NCBI RefSeq assembly: GCF_001904635.1
Contig: NZ_MRCB01000012.1
Span: forward strand, 1-64,000
Reading direction: 5' to 3'
From: Hydrococcus rivularis NIES-593
GTDB lineage: Bacteria > Cyanobacteriota > Cyanobacteriia > Cyanobacteriales > Microcystaceae
Length of the DNA stretch: 64,000 nucleotides
How positions within the stretch are numbered: the stretch's first letter is position 1; each line of letters starts with the position of its first letter. Shown one piece after another: positions 37,984 through 47,603 of the stretch. Position numbers and translations under genes: made by a program. The notes under the pieces were generated by a model that saw nothing but the letters and a program-made list of their open reading frames with translations, was not told the DNA's origin and made no database searches.

Positions 37984-38092
37984 TTTTCCCGATTGCTATC
38001 CTTTTACTTGCTTCCGGTAGCATTGTGCTAGCGCTGGTCGAACGTAGATGTGGAAATATTCCACTTCCCGCCTCATTTCGACAGCAATAAAT

Positions 38093-38416
38093 CTATTCGT
38101 TTTTTTGGCTTTGCCGTTCTGTTGTTGCAGGTTGTTTGTGGCTACTGCCATTAGCGTTTTTGTCTTCTTCTTTGCTTTTATTTTCGTCTCGATTGCTTTT
38201 ACGCGAACTCTTGCCACCTTCGCGACCGATCTCTGCCATGTGTTCGCGGTCTTTACTCACAGCTTCACCCCCCTTACGACCAGCTTCTCTGGCTTCTTCT
38301 GGGGTAAACTCGTGGGCAGTTCCCTTGGCATGGGCTGCTTTTCCGCCTTTGCTGGCAATTTCGCGCTGCTTTTGTGCATCCATGGATGCAAATCCACGTT
38401 TGCTCGTGTCGGTCAT
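38093..38416 (-). CDS. KGG-repeat stress protein
   Basis: 107 residues with Lys-Gly-Gly units: REIASKGGKAAHAKG, REAGRKGGEAVSKDRE and EIGREGGKSSRKS. The N-terminal MTDTSKRGFASMDAQKQREI is also typical. These hydrophilic proteins resemble LEA group 1/Em and B. subtilis GsiB and are induced by desiccation or other stress. The C-terminal 35 residues are Lys/Glu/Asn/Gln rich and disordered. AAGGAGA lies 8 nt before the ATG at 38416. Confidence 0.85.
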   Translation of the reverse strand: MTDTSKRGFASMDAQKQREIASKGGKAAHAKGTAHEFTPEEAREAGRKGGEAVSKDREHMAEIGREGGKSSRKSNRDENKSKEEDKNANGSSHKQPATTERQSQKNE

Positions 38417-38739
38417 AAAATATCTCCTTTTGCTCGCAGTTTTTATATTGAGTAATTGCTCGAATATTTATATCTAATTTAAAAAAAAATAAGACCGATC
38501 GGCTTCTTACTAAAAGGAGAGTTTTCGCTCAAGCTAAAGACATAGTTTTTGAGTTATCAGTCATCCATTACCAGTTATCAACAATGAGAAAAAAATTGGT
38601 TGAGCGATCGCGCCTCAATTTAACCGATCGGAAGGAGTAGGCTGGCGATCGCTCATAGCAATTCTAAACATCAAATTTTCTGCTCTTTTGATAAAAACTT
38701 GCCCAAACCTAAAATGAAGGATAATAAAATTTCAAGTTC
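38417..38739. other. Intergenic region with STRR-like repeats
   Basis: 323 bp between the HlyD-type gene and the KGG gene, both on the minus strand, so it should contain the KGG promoter. AGTTATCAG-type heptamer remnants occur near 38.56 kb. No coding region supported. Confidence 0.5.
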
Positions 38740-40170
38740 TTATTTTTCTATCTCTTTCTGGTCTTTGTTTTCTGGCAGATCGACAAATACTCGCTCTCCG
38801 GGGGTCAATCCATTTAGGATTTGGGTTTTGTCATTGAGGACGAGTCCGATGGTTACGGGTTTAAACATAGGTTTTTGGTTTTCGTCGGGAACCATCACTC
38901 CAGTTTGACCTTCTTGGGTGACGATCGCGACCGTGGGAACCACCAAAGCGTTGCTAAGTTGTCTGCCCACAAAATCGACATCGACGTTCATCTTAGAACG
39001 CAGCGTCTCTTGACCGGTGAGAATACGAACGGTAACCTCAAACGAAGTCACGTTTTGCTCGACCACAGCTTCTGGAGCGATTTTAACAACCTGTCCTTGA
39101 AAAACCTTATCGGGATAGGCATCAGCAACGATTCTTGCAGGTTGTCCCAATTGCAATTGACCGATATCGACTTCCGGTACTTTAGCAACAACTTCTAGCC
39201 CATTTGCCAGTGCTAGAATGGATGCTGAGGTAGCAGAAGCCGTAGCGGAAGCAGAAGTCGTCGGCGTGACAAAAGCACCAACCGTTGCATATTTCTGGGT
39301 AACCACCCCATCAAAAGGCGCTCTAATAAAAGTGTCTTGATATTGAATTTTAATTCGTTCGAGTTCTGCTCTGGCTGCTTCTGCGGCAGCTTGGAGTTGG
39401 GCAAGTTCTATTTCCGCAGTTTTTTGGCGCTGCTCCAATTGAACTTGGGCTTCGGCAACAGCTGCTTTTAGGCGATCTATTTCGGGAAAGCTAGTCGTTT
39501 TAGCTTGCTCAAAACGCTGTTGCGCTTCCATCCCAGTGGCTAGAGCCGTCCGAAAATCATTTAACACTGCGTCGTATTCATCTTGAGTCACCGCCCCTTC
39601 CTTGAGTAAGGCTCCATTGCGCTGAATGCGAGCTTGTGCCAATTGAAATCGCGCTTCAGCAGCCTGGAGTTGCGCTTGTGCTTGTTTAATGTCTTTGGGA
39701 AGTTTGGCTTGAGCTTGTTTGAGACTGGCTTGAGCCTGAGCTAAACGGGTTTTGGCTTGGGCAATTTCTCCTGGAATTCTAAGCTGCGCTTCCTTCAACT
39801 GGGCAAGGGCTTGTTTGAATTTTGCTTGAGCTTGGTATCCCTGCGCCTGAATTTCAAAATTTTCCATCACGGCAAGAATTTGCCCTTTTTTGACTCGCAT
39901 GCCTTGAGTAACTCGTAACTGTACTAAGCGACCGGGGTTTTTCGGGCTAATATTGACGCTCTCAATCGGCTCGACAGTTCCGCTGGCTTCTATTTCCGCT
40001 GCCAAGGTCTCTTTTGTGGCAGGGACGGTCAGTTGCTCGACCAACTGCTCGGATGAGGGAGTTTCGACCATCCGATAAGTCATCAAACCGACAACTAGGA
40101 TACCGCCTGTCATAATTCCCAGTATCCAAAGAAGCGGATTTTTCAATTTGCCTTGCAGGGGAAATTCCAT
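38740..40170 (-). CDS. HlyD/MacA-type periplasmic adaptor protein
   Basis: 476 residues. An N-terminal membrane anchor (about residues 13-32) leads to a lipoyl half-motif (AAEIEASGTVEPIESVNISP), a long coiled coil of about 150 residues with heptad AQ/LAQA repeats, then the second half-motif (TFIRAPFDGVVTQKYATVGA), a Thr/Ser/Ala stretch (TSASATASATSAS) and a beta-barrel domain (VTVGL-like, ILNGLTPGERVFV at the end). It should bridge an ABC or RND exporter to the outer membrane. No exporter gene adjoins it in the window; a partner must be elsewhere. Confidence 0.85.
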   Translation of the reverse strand: MEFPLQGKLKNPLLWILGIMTGGILVVGLMTYRMVETPSSEQLVEQLTVPATKETLAAEIEASGTVEPIESVNISPKNPGRLVQLRVTQGMRVKKGQILAVMENFEIQAQGYQAQAKFKQALAQLKEAQLRIPGEIAQAKTRLAQAQASLKQAQAKLPKDIKQAQAQLQAAEARFQLAQARIQRNGALLKEGAVTQDEYDAVLNDFRTALATGMEAQQRFEQAKTTSFPEIDRLKAAVAEAQVQLEQRQKTAEIELAQLQAAAEAARAELERIKIQYQDTFIRAPFDGVVTQKYATVGAFVTPTTSASATASATSASILALANGLEVVAKVPEVDIGQLQLGQPARIVADAYPDKVFQGQVVKIAPEAVVEQNVTSFEVTVRILTGQETLRSKMNVDVDFVGRQLSNALVVPTVAIVTQEGQTGVMVPDENQKPMFKPVTIGLVLNDKTQILNGLTPGERVFVDLPENKDQKEIEK

Positions 40171-40362
40171 GGAATGAAGAATAAAACGATTTACTTGGCA
40201 CCCTAAATTGTGCTTTGTAAGTTTATACTAACCTTTCTCTATTGCCGAGCGAGGTAATGGTTGTTTATGGTAGCCGATAATATGCTAGATTCAGGTTTAT
40301 GTTTGCTTCACTTTGAGAAAATGGGGCAAGAAAAAGATTAAATTTATAGAGTGTCGATCGAG

Positions 40363-40379
40363 AAGCGGGAATCCCGCTT
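40363..40379. promoter_or_regulatory. Palindrome in the acpP leader
   Basis: AAGCGGGA A TCCCGCTT, 8-bp arms, 57 nt before the acpP start. It could be a leader hairpin or operator in front of acpP-fabF. No known factor matches. Confidence 0.45.
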
Positions 40380-40435
40380 TGCTTTCGACTCGCGTTCTCG
40401 GTAATACGAGGTTTTTAGCGGTTAAGGAAACAGCA

Positions 40436-40684
40436 ATGAATCAAGAAGTTTTTGAAAAGGTCAAAAAAATTGTTGTCGAACAACTAGAAGTCAATCCCGA
40501 TGAGGTCAAGCCCGAATCTAGCTTTGCTAACGACTTGGGTGCAGATTCTCTAGATACCGTCGAATTGGTGATGGCGCTAGAAGAAGAATTTGATATTGAA
40601 ATCCCCGATGAGGCAGCCGAACAGATCGATACTGTCGCTAAAGCAGTAGAGTATATCAGCCAGAAGATAGAGGCTGCTGCTTAG
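40436..40684 (+). CDS. acpP: Acyl carrier protein
   Basis: 82 residues from the ATG at 40436, which has AAGGAAA upstream. The open frame extends to 40313 but that part is not ACP-like. Phosphopantetheine attaches at Ser38 in [12 protein letters not shown]. The acidic helix II ([18 protein letters not shown]) is typical. It carries growing acyl chains in fatty acid synthesis and precedes fabF, as in most bacteria. Confidence 0.97.
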   Translation: MNQEVFEKVKKIVVEQLEVNPDEVKPESSFANDLGADSLDTVELVMALEEEFDIEIPDEAAEQIDTVAKAVEYISQKIEAAA

Positions 40685-40795
40685 ATTTTATTGTTATAGA
40701 CTTTGGCATCGCCAAATCATTACATTAATTACTTTCCGTATTATCTGCATTCCGGGCAAAATCAAGCCTTTATCAATCGTAGGATCGTGGCAAAT

Positions 40796-42031
40796 ATGCA
40801 ACTCAAACGTGTCGTCGTAACGGGGCTAGGTGCGATTACCCCGATTGGAAATAACCTCACTGAATACTGGGAAGGGTTGTTAAGCGGGCGTAACGGAATT
40901 GCTCCCATTACCCGATTTGACGCTTCGCAGCATGCCTGTCGCATTGCCGCCGAAGTCAAAGGTTTTGACCCTCACGACTACCTCGATCGCAAAGACGCTA
41001 AGCGGATGGATCGCTTCTCCCAGTTGGGCGTAGCTGCTAGCTTGCAGGCACTTGCCGATGCCAAACTGACGATCGACGATTTGAATGCAGACCAAGTGGG
41101 GGTAATTATCGGAACTGGTGTTGGCGGGCTGAAAGTCCTCGAAGATCAGCAAGAAGTCTTGCTCGCACGCGGTCCGAGTCGAATTAGTCCCTTTATGATT
41201 CCCATGATGATCGCCAATATGGCAGCGGGACTGACTGCGATTCATACAGGGGCAAAAGGTCCCAATACCTGTACGGTGACGGCCTGTGCGGCTGGATCGA
41301 ACGCGATCGGCGATGCCTTTCGTCTAATTCAGCGAGGATACGCAAAAGCGATGATTTGCGGCGGAACGGAAGCAGCAGTAACGCCGTTATCGATGGCGGG
41401 CTTTGCCTCGATGAAAGCGCTGTCCACTCGCAATGAAGACCCAGCCCGTGCGTCCCGACCTTTCGATCGCGATCGCGACGGCTTCGTCATGGGAGAAGGG
41501 GCAGGAATCTTGATCCTAGAAGAATTGGAACAAGCCCTAGAACGCGATGCCAAAATTTATGCAGAAATCGTCGGCTACGGCATGACTTGCGACGCCTATC
41601 ACATGACCGCACCGTCGGGTCAAGGGGCAACGCAAGCGATCGAACTCGCCCTCAAAGATGGAGGGCTGCAACCAGAGGCGATTCACTATATCAACGCTCA
41701 CGGAACGAGTACGCCTGCCAACGATCCGACAGAAACTAAGGCAATTAAGAAAGCCCTGGGAGAACAGGCCTATAAAGTAGCGATTAGTTCCACCAAATCG
41801 ATGACGGGACACCTGCTGGGAGGATCTGGCGGGATTGAAGCCGTGGCAACGGTAATGGCGATCGCCTGCGACCGCATTCCGCCTACGATCAATCTAGAAA
41901 ACCCCGACCCCGAATGCGATTTGGATTACGTGCCCGGTCAAAGTCGTGCCCAAACAGTAGAAGCCGCCCTCTCCAATTCCTTTGGCTTTGGCGGCCACAA
42001 CGTTACGCTAGCTTTCAAAAAATATCATTGA
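40796..42031 (+). CDS. fabF: 3-oxoacyl-ACP synthase II
   Basis: 411 residues from the ATG at 40796. Condensing enzyme of fatty acid elongation, with the Cys-His-His triad: Cys in [11 protein letters not shown], His in [14 protein letters not shown], and His in [13 protein letters not shown]. The open frame extends to 40703 without homology. Co-transcribed with acpP (111 bp gap). Confidence 0.96.
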   Translation: MQLKRVVVTGLGAITPIGNNLTEYWEGLLSGRNGIAPITRFDASQHACRIAAEVKGFDPHDYLDRKDAKRMDRFSQLGVAASLQALADAKLTIDDLNADQVGVIIGTGVGGLKVLEDQQEVLLARGPSRISPFMIPMMIANMAAGLTAIHTGAKGPNTCTVTACAAGSNAIGDAFRLIQRGYAKAMICGGTEAAVTPLSMAGFASMKALSTRNEDPARASRPFDRDRDGFVMGEGAGILILEELEQALERDAKIYAEIVGYGMTCDAYHMTAPSGQGATQAIELALKDGGLQPEAIHYINAHGTSTPANDPTETKAIKKALGEQAYKVAISSTKSMTGHLLGGSGGIEAVATVMAIACDRIPPTINLENPDPECDLDYVPGQSRAQTVEAALSNSFGFGGHNVTLAFKKYH

Positions 42032-42073
42032 ATCTAGCTTTTAGAATTTTTTAAAAATTCGCCATAGTTATTG

Positions 42074-42104
42074 CCCGTCGTCCCCGAAAATGGGATGATG
42101 GGTA
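42074..42104 (+). promoter_or_regulatory. GC-rich hairpin upstream of tkt
   Basis: GCCCGTCGTCCC, 7-nt loop, GGGATGATGGGT: a 12-bp stem using three G-U pairs on the plus-strand RNA only. A TTGCCC at 42072 could instead pair with GGGCAA at 42115, giving a competing fold. It may be a fabF terminator or a tkt leader element. Confidence 0.45.
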
Positions 42105-42185
42105 TGAGCCTTGGGGCAACCTAGAGCCATCAAGCTTTTACTCACACCAATTGTTGTTTTATTCGTCGTTTACGCTAAGAAAATT

Positions 42186-44192
42186 ATGGTTGTTGCCACC
42201 CAGTCACTCGAAGAACGGTGCATTAATTCTATCCGCTTTTTAGCAATTGATGCCGTAGAAAAAGCTAAGTCCGGTCACCCAGGGCTGCCGATGGGAGCTG
42301 CTCCAATGGCTTTCGTCCTCTGGGATCGCTTTATGCGTTACAATCCCAAAAACCCCAAGTGGTTTAACCGCGATCGCTTTGTCCTCTCCGCCGGACACGG
42401 TTGCATGTTACAGTACGCCTTGCTTTACCTGACGGGCTACGACAGCGTTACCCTCGACGAAATCAAAAATTTCCGCCAGTGGGGTTCTAAAACTCCCGGT
42501 CACCCAGAAAATCATATCACGCCAGGGGTAGAAGTCACTACGGGTCCCTTGGGACAGGGAATTGCTAACGCCGTCGGTCTGGCGATAGCCGAAGCCCACT
42601 TGGCGGCTAAATTTAACAAGCCCGATTGCAAGCTGGTAGACCACTACACCTACGTTATCCTCGGCGATGGCTGCAACATGGAAGGAATTTCCGGCGAAGC
42701 TTGCTCCCTCGCCGGACACTTAGGCTTGGGCAAGCTGATTGCCCTCTACGACGACAACCACATCTCTATCGACGGTTCCACCGATATTGCCTTTACCGAA
42801 GATGTGAGCAAGCGCTTTGAAGCCTATGGTTGGCACGTGTTGCACGTAGAAGACGGCAACAAAGACATAGAGAGCATTACCAAAGCGGTCGAAGCGGCTA
42901 AAGCCGTCACTGACAAGCCTTCGATGATTAAAGTCACCACCACCATCGGCTATGGCTCTCCGAATAAAGCCAATACCGCAGGCGTTCATGGGGCTGCTCT
43001 CGGCAGCGATGAAGTCAAAGCCACCCGCGAGAACCTGGGTTGGCAATACGAACCCTTCGTCGTTCCCGACGACGCGCTAGCGCACTTCCGCAAAGCCGTC
43101 GAACGGGGCGCTAGCTATGAAGCCGAATGGCAAGAAACCTTAGCTCGGTACAAGACTAAATATCCTCAAGAAGCTGCCGAATTCGAGCGGCTGCTGAGCG
43201 GGAAATTACCCGAAGGATGGGAAAAAGCCCTCCCCACTTATACGCCCGAAGACAAAGCACAAGCTACTCGTAAGTTTTCGGAAGCGACGCTGAACGCCCT
43301 AGCGCCCGTCGTCCCCGAACTCATCGGCGGTTCTGCCGACCTCACTCACTCCAACAATACCCTAATCAAGGTGTCTGGCGATTTTCAAAAGGGACAGTAC
43401 CAAAATCGCAACCTCCGCTTTGGCGTGCGCGAACATGGCATGGGAGCAATCTGTAACGGCATTGCCCTCCACGGTTCGGGCTTGATTCCTTACGGAGCGA
43501 CCTTCCTAGTCTTCACCGACTACATGCGTAACGCCATTCGTCTCTCGGCTTTATCCGAAGCGGGCGTAATTTGGATTATGACGCACGACTCGGTTGGATT
43601 GGGCGAAGATGGTCCTACGCACCAACCCGTCGAACACCTTGCCTCGCTGCGGGCGATTCCTAACCTTACCGTCATTCGTCCGGCAGACGGCAACGAAACC
43701 GCTGGCGCATACAAAGTCGCGATCGAAAACCGTCACGCTCCCACGCTGCTAGCGCTGTCTCGTCAAAATCTGCCCAACCTAGCTGGAAGCTCGATCGCAG
43801 CAACGACTAAAGGAGCTTACATCCTCAGTGACAGCGAAGGTACGCCCGATCTGATCTTGATCGGTACGGGGAGCGAAACTCAATTGTGCGTTAAGGCAGC
43901 CGAAGTGCTGCGCGGTGAAGGAAAGAAAGTGCGCGTGGTTTCTATGCCAAGCTGGGAGCTATTTGAGAAACAAGACGCGGCCTACAAAGAGTCCGTTTTT
44001 CCGAAAGCTGTGAGAAAGCGCCTCGCCGTTGAAGCCGGTTCTAGCATGGGCTGGTGTCGCTATGTTACTGATGAAGGCGCGAGCATTAGCATCGATACCT
44101 TTGGGGCATCTGCTCCCGGTAATGTTGTTATGGAGAAGTTTGGCTTTACCGTAGATAACGTCATAGCCAAAGCTAAAGCTTTGTTGGGATAA
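42186..44192 (+). CDS. tkt: Transketolase
   Basis: 668 residues from the ATG at 42186. Thiamine diphosphate enzyme of the Calvin cycle and pentose phosphate pathway, moving two-carbon units between sugar phosphates. The ThDP/Mg motif is [20 protein letters not shown] ending in DDNH. The pyrimidine domain has [19 protein letters not shown] with the catalytic Glu in REHGM. The donor-phosphate loop is [19 protein letters not shown] strong terminator follows. Confidence 0.97.
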   Translation: MVVATQSLEERCINSIRFLAIDAVEKAKSGHPGLPMGAAPMAFVLWDRFMRYNPKNPKWFNRDRFVLSAGHGCMLQYALLYLTGYDSVTLDEIKNFRQWGSKTPGHPENHITPGVEVTTGPLGQGIANAVGLAIAEAHLAAKFNKPDCKLVDHYTYVILGDGCNMEGISGEACSLAGHLGLGKLIALYDDNHISIDGSTDIAFTEDVSKRFEAYGWHVLHVEDGNKDIESITKAVEAAKAVTDKPSMIKVTTTIGYGSPNKANTAGVHGAALGSDEVKATRENLGWQYEPFVVPDDALAHFRKAVERGASYEAEWQETLARYKTKYPQEAAEFERLLSGKLPEGWEKALPTYTPEDKAQATRKFSEATLNALAPVVPELIGGSADLTHSNNTLIKVSGDFQKGQYQNRNLRFGVREHGMGAICNGIALHGSGLIPYGATFLVFTDYMRNAIRLSALSEAGVIWIMTHDSVGLGEDGPTHQPVEHLASLRAIPNLTVIRPADGNETAGAYKVAIENRHAPTLLALSRQNLPNLAGSSIAATTKGAYILSDSEGTPDLILIGTGSETQLCVKAAEVLRGEGKKVRVVSMPSWELFEKQDAAYKESVFPKAVRKRLAVEAGSSMGWCRYVTDEGASISIDTFGASAPGNVVMEKFGFTVDNVIAKAKALLG

Positions 44193-44220
44193 AGTCAAAC
44201 TTTCCCAAGCTTGAGAACGA

Positions 44221-44244
44221 AAAGCCCTCTTCGGAGGGCTTTTT
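44221..44244 (+). terminator. Rho-independent terminator of tkt
   Basis: AAAGCCCTC TTCG GAGGGCTTT followed by TTTA: a 9-bp stem with the stable TTCG tetraloop and a T-run. It overlaps the end of the convergent channel-like gene by 2 bp. Confidence 0.9.
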
Positions 44245-46267
44245 AGCGATCGCCTCCAGAAATTAAGCTAGCCTTTACCAGCAGCTTATTGAGTTCTCGG
44301 ATTAAGCGTTGTGCTTGGTGTTTGTAGAGCATAATTGGTAAGGTTCCCGGCAGATGATTCATTAATTCCCTTGCCTGGCCCAGACTACAGCCAGTAATCC
44401 GCGCGATCGCGTTCGCCCCTTCAAAAATAGCCTCTGAAGACAGCGCTCTCTCAACTCTGACCTGCCAGTGTTTGGCGCTGGTATCGATCGTTCCCCGTTC
44501 GATGCGTTGCAGTCCGTCGATGGTCGCTAGAACCACCAAGCGATCGCCCACAGCCAAGCGAATATCTCCCAAAGGCATCAAAATTGAAGAATTGGGCAGT
44601 TTTTGGTGGAGAATTGGGACTACCCCATAACCGTAAGCGACTTCGCTCAGTAGCAATCCGTTGAGAGTATCTTCAGATTCGATTTGATACTCCGTCACCA
44701 AAATCGTCTGGTTGTTGAAGCGAAACAGAGCAATAACCTTCTCGCCAAACGCCGCAGTAGCAAACGCTTCAGCCACTACTGCATGGGTTCCCAAAACCTG
44801 TGCCCTGGGCAATAATTGACTCAGATGCTCGCTTAAGCGTTGACTGGAAGTGCGAATAACCAAATGACTGTCAGGATTAATTGCCCGCGCCATCAAAGCA
44901 ACTTCTAAATTGAGAACTTCATCGTCGGTGACGATAACAACGCTTTTGGCAGTAGAAAGATTGGCTTTTGCAAGAGCTTCCTTCAAATTGCCAAAAATCA
45001 AAGGAATATCGAGTATATTTGTCTGCTCGAAGTCGGGATTAAAGGTAATGCCCACTATAGCTTGCTTAAATTCTTGCAATAGCCTTGCTATTCGTTGACC
45101 GACCCTACCAAGACCGATAATAGCAATGTGAGCTTGTTGGGGAATGGGGGGACGGCGCTTGATAAACTGGAATTTTGAAGATAGCAGCGCTTCTGTGAGC
45201 AAAGCGTACAAGACTCCCACGAACGTCGTACCGGCTAGGCTCAATCCCAAAGAAAAGAGCTGTAACCACCAAGGAATCACTCCTATCTGTTCTAAATTTC
45301 CAAATAAATCTCCATAGCCTCCCAACAAAAGAATGACAGTTGCAGTAAAAGCTGCCAGAAAAGTAATCCCTGGATAGTACAGCTCAAACAGCACAGTTCC
45401 CATCAACAGAAGAATCGAAACCGTAATCCCGCACAAAAGTGCAACCCGTCGAACTCGCTGCTGAAAGCTTAACTGCCAGAATTTAGACAACTGCCCCCTA
45501 AATCGCTTGGGAAAGCGAAGAATGTTTTTTTGCCACTCCCTTCGCTTTAGCTGTCGAGATGGGAGCGTTTGTGCGGGGGAAAAAAACAATTGCTCGGCTG
45601 TTTCGAGGTAGACTAGCGTGTCTTCAGCTTGAAGGAGTTCGTTGGGTTCCCAGTCATGGAAAGTGCGAGGTAGGGAGCCGGGATAATGGGTATGATAGAG
45701 AATCTGTCGCTGGCGGCTGCCTAATTCGTGGAGAAGACGAACATTGCACCAGCGATCGCTCGAATTTATCTGACGCTTGAGAACTTGCAGCCACTGTCCG
45801 TCTAGTTTGAAAAAACATAGCGTTTCGCTGCCCAGTGCGGCAAAGGCAAAAGCCGAGGCAGGTAGTTGAATCGGATCGAAAGCAATAAAATCGCCCAGTT
45901 GTTCGCTCAACAGTTGATTGAGATTTTCTTTTGCCGAACGAACGACTAGGCGAGTGCGGGGATTGAGTTGGCGGATCGCTAAAGCAGTCTCTGCATTGAC
46001 TTGCTCGTTACTGGTTACAATTAGCGCCGCTCGACAGCGGTGGATCTTTGCCCTCTCCAAAATACTATTTTGGCGACAGTCTCCTAAGATTAAGTCTTCC
46101 AATAAGTTTGGCAGGTCAGAGATTTCCCAACTATGAGGCTGTACCTGCTCGATAACAATTACGCTAACTCCAAATTCCTTGAGGGCGGCAACGCAGTGTT
46201 GCCCTAAACTCCCCAGTCCACAAACCAAAAATCGATCTAATTGTAACTGGGTATCGCGAGCGCTCAT
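44243..46267 (-). CDS. RCK-pore-RCK potassium channel-like protein
   Basis: 674 residues. Residues about 10-225 hold an N-terminal Rossmann RCK domain (DRFLVCGLGSLGQHCVAAL). The membrane part (about 275-375) has three hydrophobic segments and a pore-like loop VILLLGGYGDLFGNLEQIGV, which keeps GYGD but lacks the TTV/TVG of potassium filters (LLGGYGD). A second RCK domain begins at about 385 with HIAIIGLGRVGQRIARLLQEF. A TrkA-C-like end follows, GDRLVVLATIDGL. Similar RCK-TM-RCK proteins are known in cyanobacteria. It may regulate or conduct ions; conduction is uncertain because of the filter. Confidence 0.78.
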   Translation of the reverse strand: MSARDTQLQLDRFLVCGLGSLGQHCVAALKEFGVSVIVIEQVQPHSWEISDLPNLLEDLILGDCRQNSILERAKIHRCRAALIVTSNEQVNAETALAIRQLNPRTRLVVRSAKENLNQLLSEQLGDFIAFDPIQLPASAFAFAALGSETLCFFKLDGQWLQVLKRQINSSDRWCNVRLLHELGSRQRQILYHTHYPGSLPRTFHDWEPNELLQAEDTLVYLETAEQLFFSPAQTLPSRQLKRREWQKNILRFPKRFRGQLSKFWQLSFQQRVRRVALLCGITVSILLLMGTVLFELYYPGITFLAAFTATVILLLGGYGDLFGNLEQIGVIPWWLQLFSLGLSLAGTTFVGVLYALLTEALLSSKFQFIKRRPPIPQQAHIAIIGLGRVGQRIARLLQEFKQAIVGITFNPDFEQTNILDIPLIFGNLKEALAKANLSTAKSVVIVTDDEVLNLEVALMARAINPDSHLVIRTSSQRLSEHLSQLLPRAQVLGTHAVVAEAFATAAFGEKVIALFRFNNQTILVTEYQIESEDTLNGLLLSEVAYGYGVVPILHQKLPNSSILMPLGDIRLAVGDRLVVLATIDGLQRIERGTIDTSAKHWQVRVERALSSEAIFEGANAIARITGCSLGQARELMNHLPGTLPIMLYKHQAQRLIRELNKLLVKASLISGGDR

Positions 46268-46387
46268 TTAGCCAAATCGAGCAAACTCTCTAGCTTTGTC
46301 CTTATTTAGCGACTAGCGCCACTTCCATAATATTCATTTTTTGGCACGTCGATCGCGATCGCTCTGCCCGAATGATAATTGGGCGAT

Positions 46388-47071
46388 TTATCTCCTGAGA
46401 ACCAGATCGGAGTTTAGAGTTAAAGTCAGATCTGAGTTGGGATCGATGGAGATCAATTCGACTTTGCCACTGCCTAAAATCCATCCGGCTAGAGCGCCCA
46501 ATCCCGCTCCACCCAAGACTTCTTCGATATCGATGTCGCCGAGAATTTCCGCCAGGATGGTAGCGGCAGCACCGCCAATGGCAGCGCCTTCGAGAATATC
46601 GTCTGCGCTAGCTCCTTTTTCGACGACTTCGGTTCTCTTGACGACTTTGGAAGTCGCATCGATCGATCGTTCTATCGTCCGTTCTCCCTCGCGATCGATG
46701 ACGATCTTTTCGGCGACAAACTGCGAGCCGCCTTTTCTGGGTCGAAGTTCGCCAATAATTTCGCTTCCGGCAGGAATGAGAATTGCCCCCGCGCGATTTC
46801 TGAGATTAGCAGCGACTTGTAATGTCAGAGGCGCAGTTTCATCCTTGGTCACCAAAATTTTTTCCGCCTTTTCGTATCTGACGGGAATTTGAGTTCCTTC
46901 AGGAATGACGACTCGACCTCGACGAGAAACACTGTTAGAAGAATTTCTCGTCGGAAACAGTTGCGCAGAAGCAGACGCAAATGAGATGATAGGAGCAAAA
47001 GCCATAATGCTCATCGTCAGAGCGATGAGAATAGAAGTTCTCGCTCGTGCGTTACGTTTTCGTTTGGACAT
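46388..47071 (-). CDS. Exported TrbI/VirB10-like protein
   Basis: 227 residues from the ATG at 47071 with AGGAGG 9 nt upstream. A signal peptide (residues about 10-37, TSILIALTMSIMAFAPIISF, ending SASAQ) is followed by VVIPEGTQIPVRYEKAEKIL and AGAILIPAGSEIIGELRPRK. This paired 'IP-G' beta block resembles the C-terminal TrbI/VirB10 fold, although no conjugation genes are near. Cyanobacterial databases call such proteins TrbI-like. A Gly/Ala-rich GAAIGGAAATILAEILG segment follows. Probably periplasmic or outer membrane. Confidence 0.65.
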   Translation of the reverse strand: MSKRKRNARARTSILIALTMSIMAFAPIISFASASAQLFPTRNSSNSVSRRGRVVIPEGTQIPVRYEKAEKILVTKDETAPLTLQVAANLRNRAGAILIPAGSEIIGELRPRKGGSQFVAEKIVIDREGERTIERSIDATSKVVKRTEVVEKGASADDILEGAAIGGAAATILAEILGDIDIEEVLGGAGLGALAGWILGSGKVELISIDPNSDLTLTLNSDLVLRR

Positions 47072-47192
47072 CGGTAAGAGCCTCCTAAATGTCTCTTTAG
47101 CAAAAATAGAAGACGTTATGCCGCGATCGCTGGTTCCAGAGTGGAATACAGCTATCACCCCTCTAGCTTAGCGATAAGGAGGGACAAAAATC

Positions 47193-47549
47193 ATGAGAAA
47201 ATTCCCCCTGACCCTTGCATTCGCCTTCGTATTAACGATGAATTGGGGTTGGCTTCCCCAAGCAAGCCTGAAAGCGCAAACTGGCATAGAAAGAGGCGCC
47301 ACAGGTAGCGATCGCCCCTCTCAAGTTCCTCCGCAACCTGCCAGCCAACAGCTCGATTATCGGACTCCCCAGCAAATCTTTCTCAGGCGGACGAACAACG
47401 CGACGATTACGTGCGCCGAGACGAGTTCAAAGGAGTGCGATCGCGTGATTCCCCAAGTCGAATCGCAAGAAAATAATGAAACCCTCAATCGGCTTCGAGA
47501 ATCAAGACAAGAAGCAGTAGGAGGCGGCGATCGGCAACCCAACAATTAA
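47193..47549 (+). CDS. Small secreted hypothetical protein
   Basis: 118 residues. Signal peptide (MRKFPLTLAFAFVLTMNWGW, cleaving near SLKAQ). The mature part is Gln/Pro/Arg/Asn-rich with two Cys (ITCAETSSKECD). Unknown. AAGGAGGGA lies well placed before the ATG at 47193. It is divergent from the TrbI-like gene and 54 bp upstream of the lytic transglycosylase, perhaps one envelope transcript. Confidence 0.65.
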   Translation: MRKFPLTLAFAFVLTMNWGWLPQASLKAQTGIERGATGSDRPSQVPPQPASQQLDYRTPQQIFLRRTNNATITCAETSSKECDRVIPQVESQENNETLNRLRESRQEAVGGGDRQPNN

Positions 47550-47603
47550 ACGCCGATCGCGACCGCTAACATAGAGATTGGTTGTAACTATTCTAACGAG
47601 CTA

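Noticed and set aside
37996-38217. 73-residue minus-strand frame
   Set aside because: It overlaps the KGG gene in another frame; basic composition follows from the shadowed Ser/Lys codons.
46388-47071. Evidence for a conjugation system from the TrbI-like protein
   Set aside because: No other transfer, relaxase or mating-pair genes nearby; it is a lone exported protein of TrbI-like fold.
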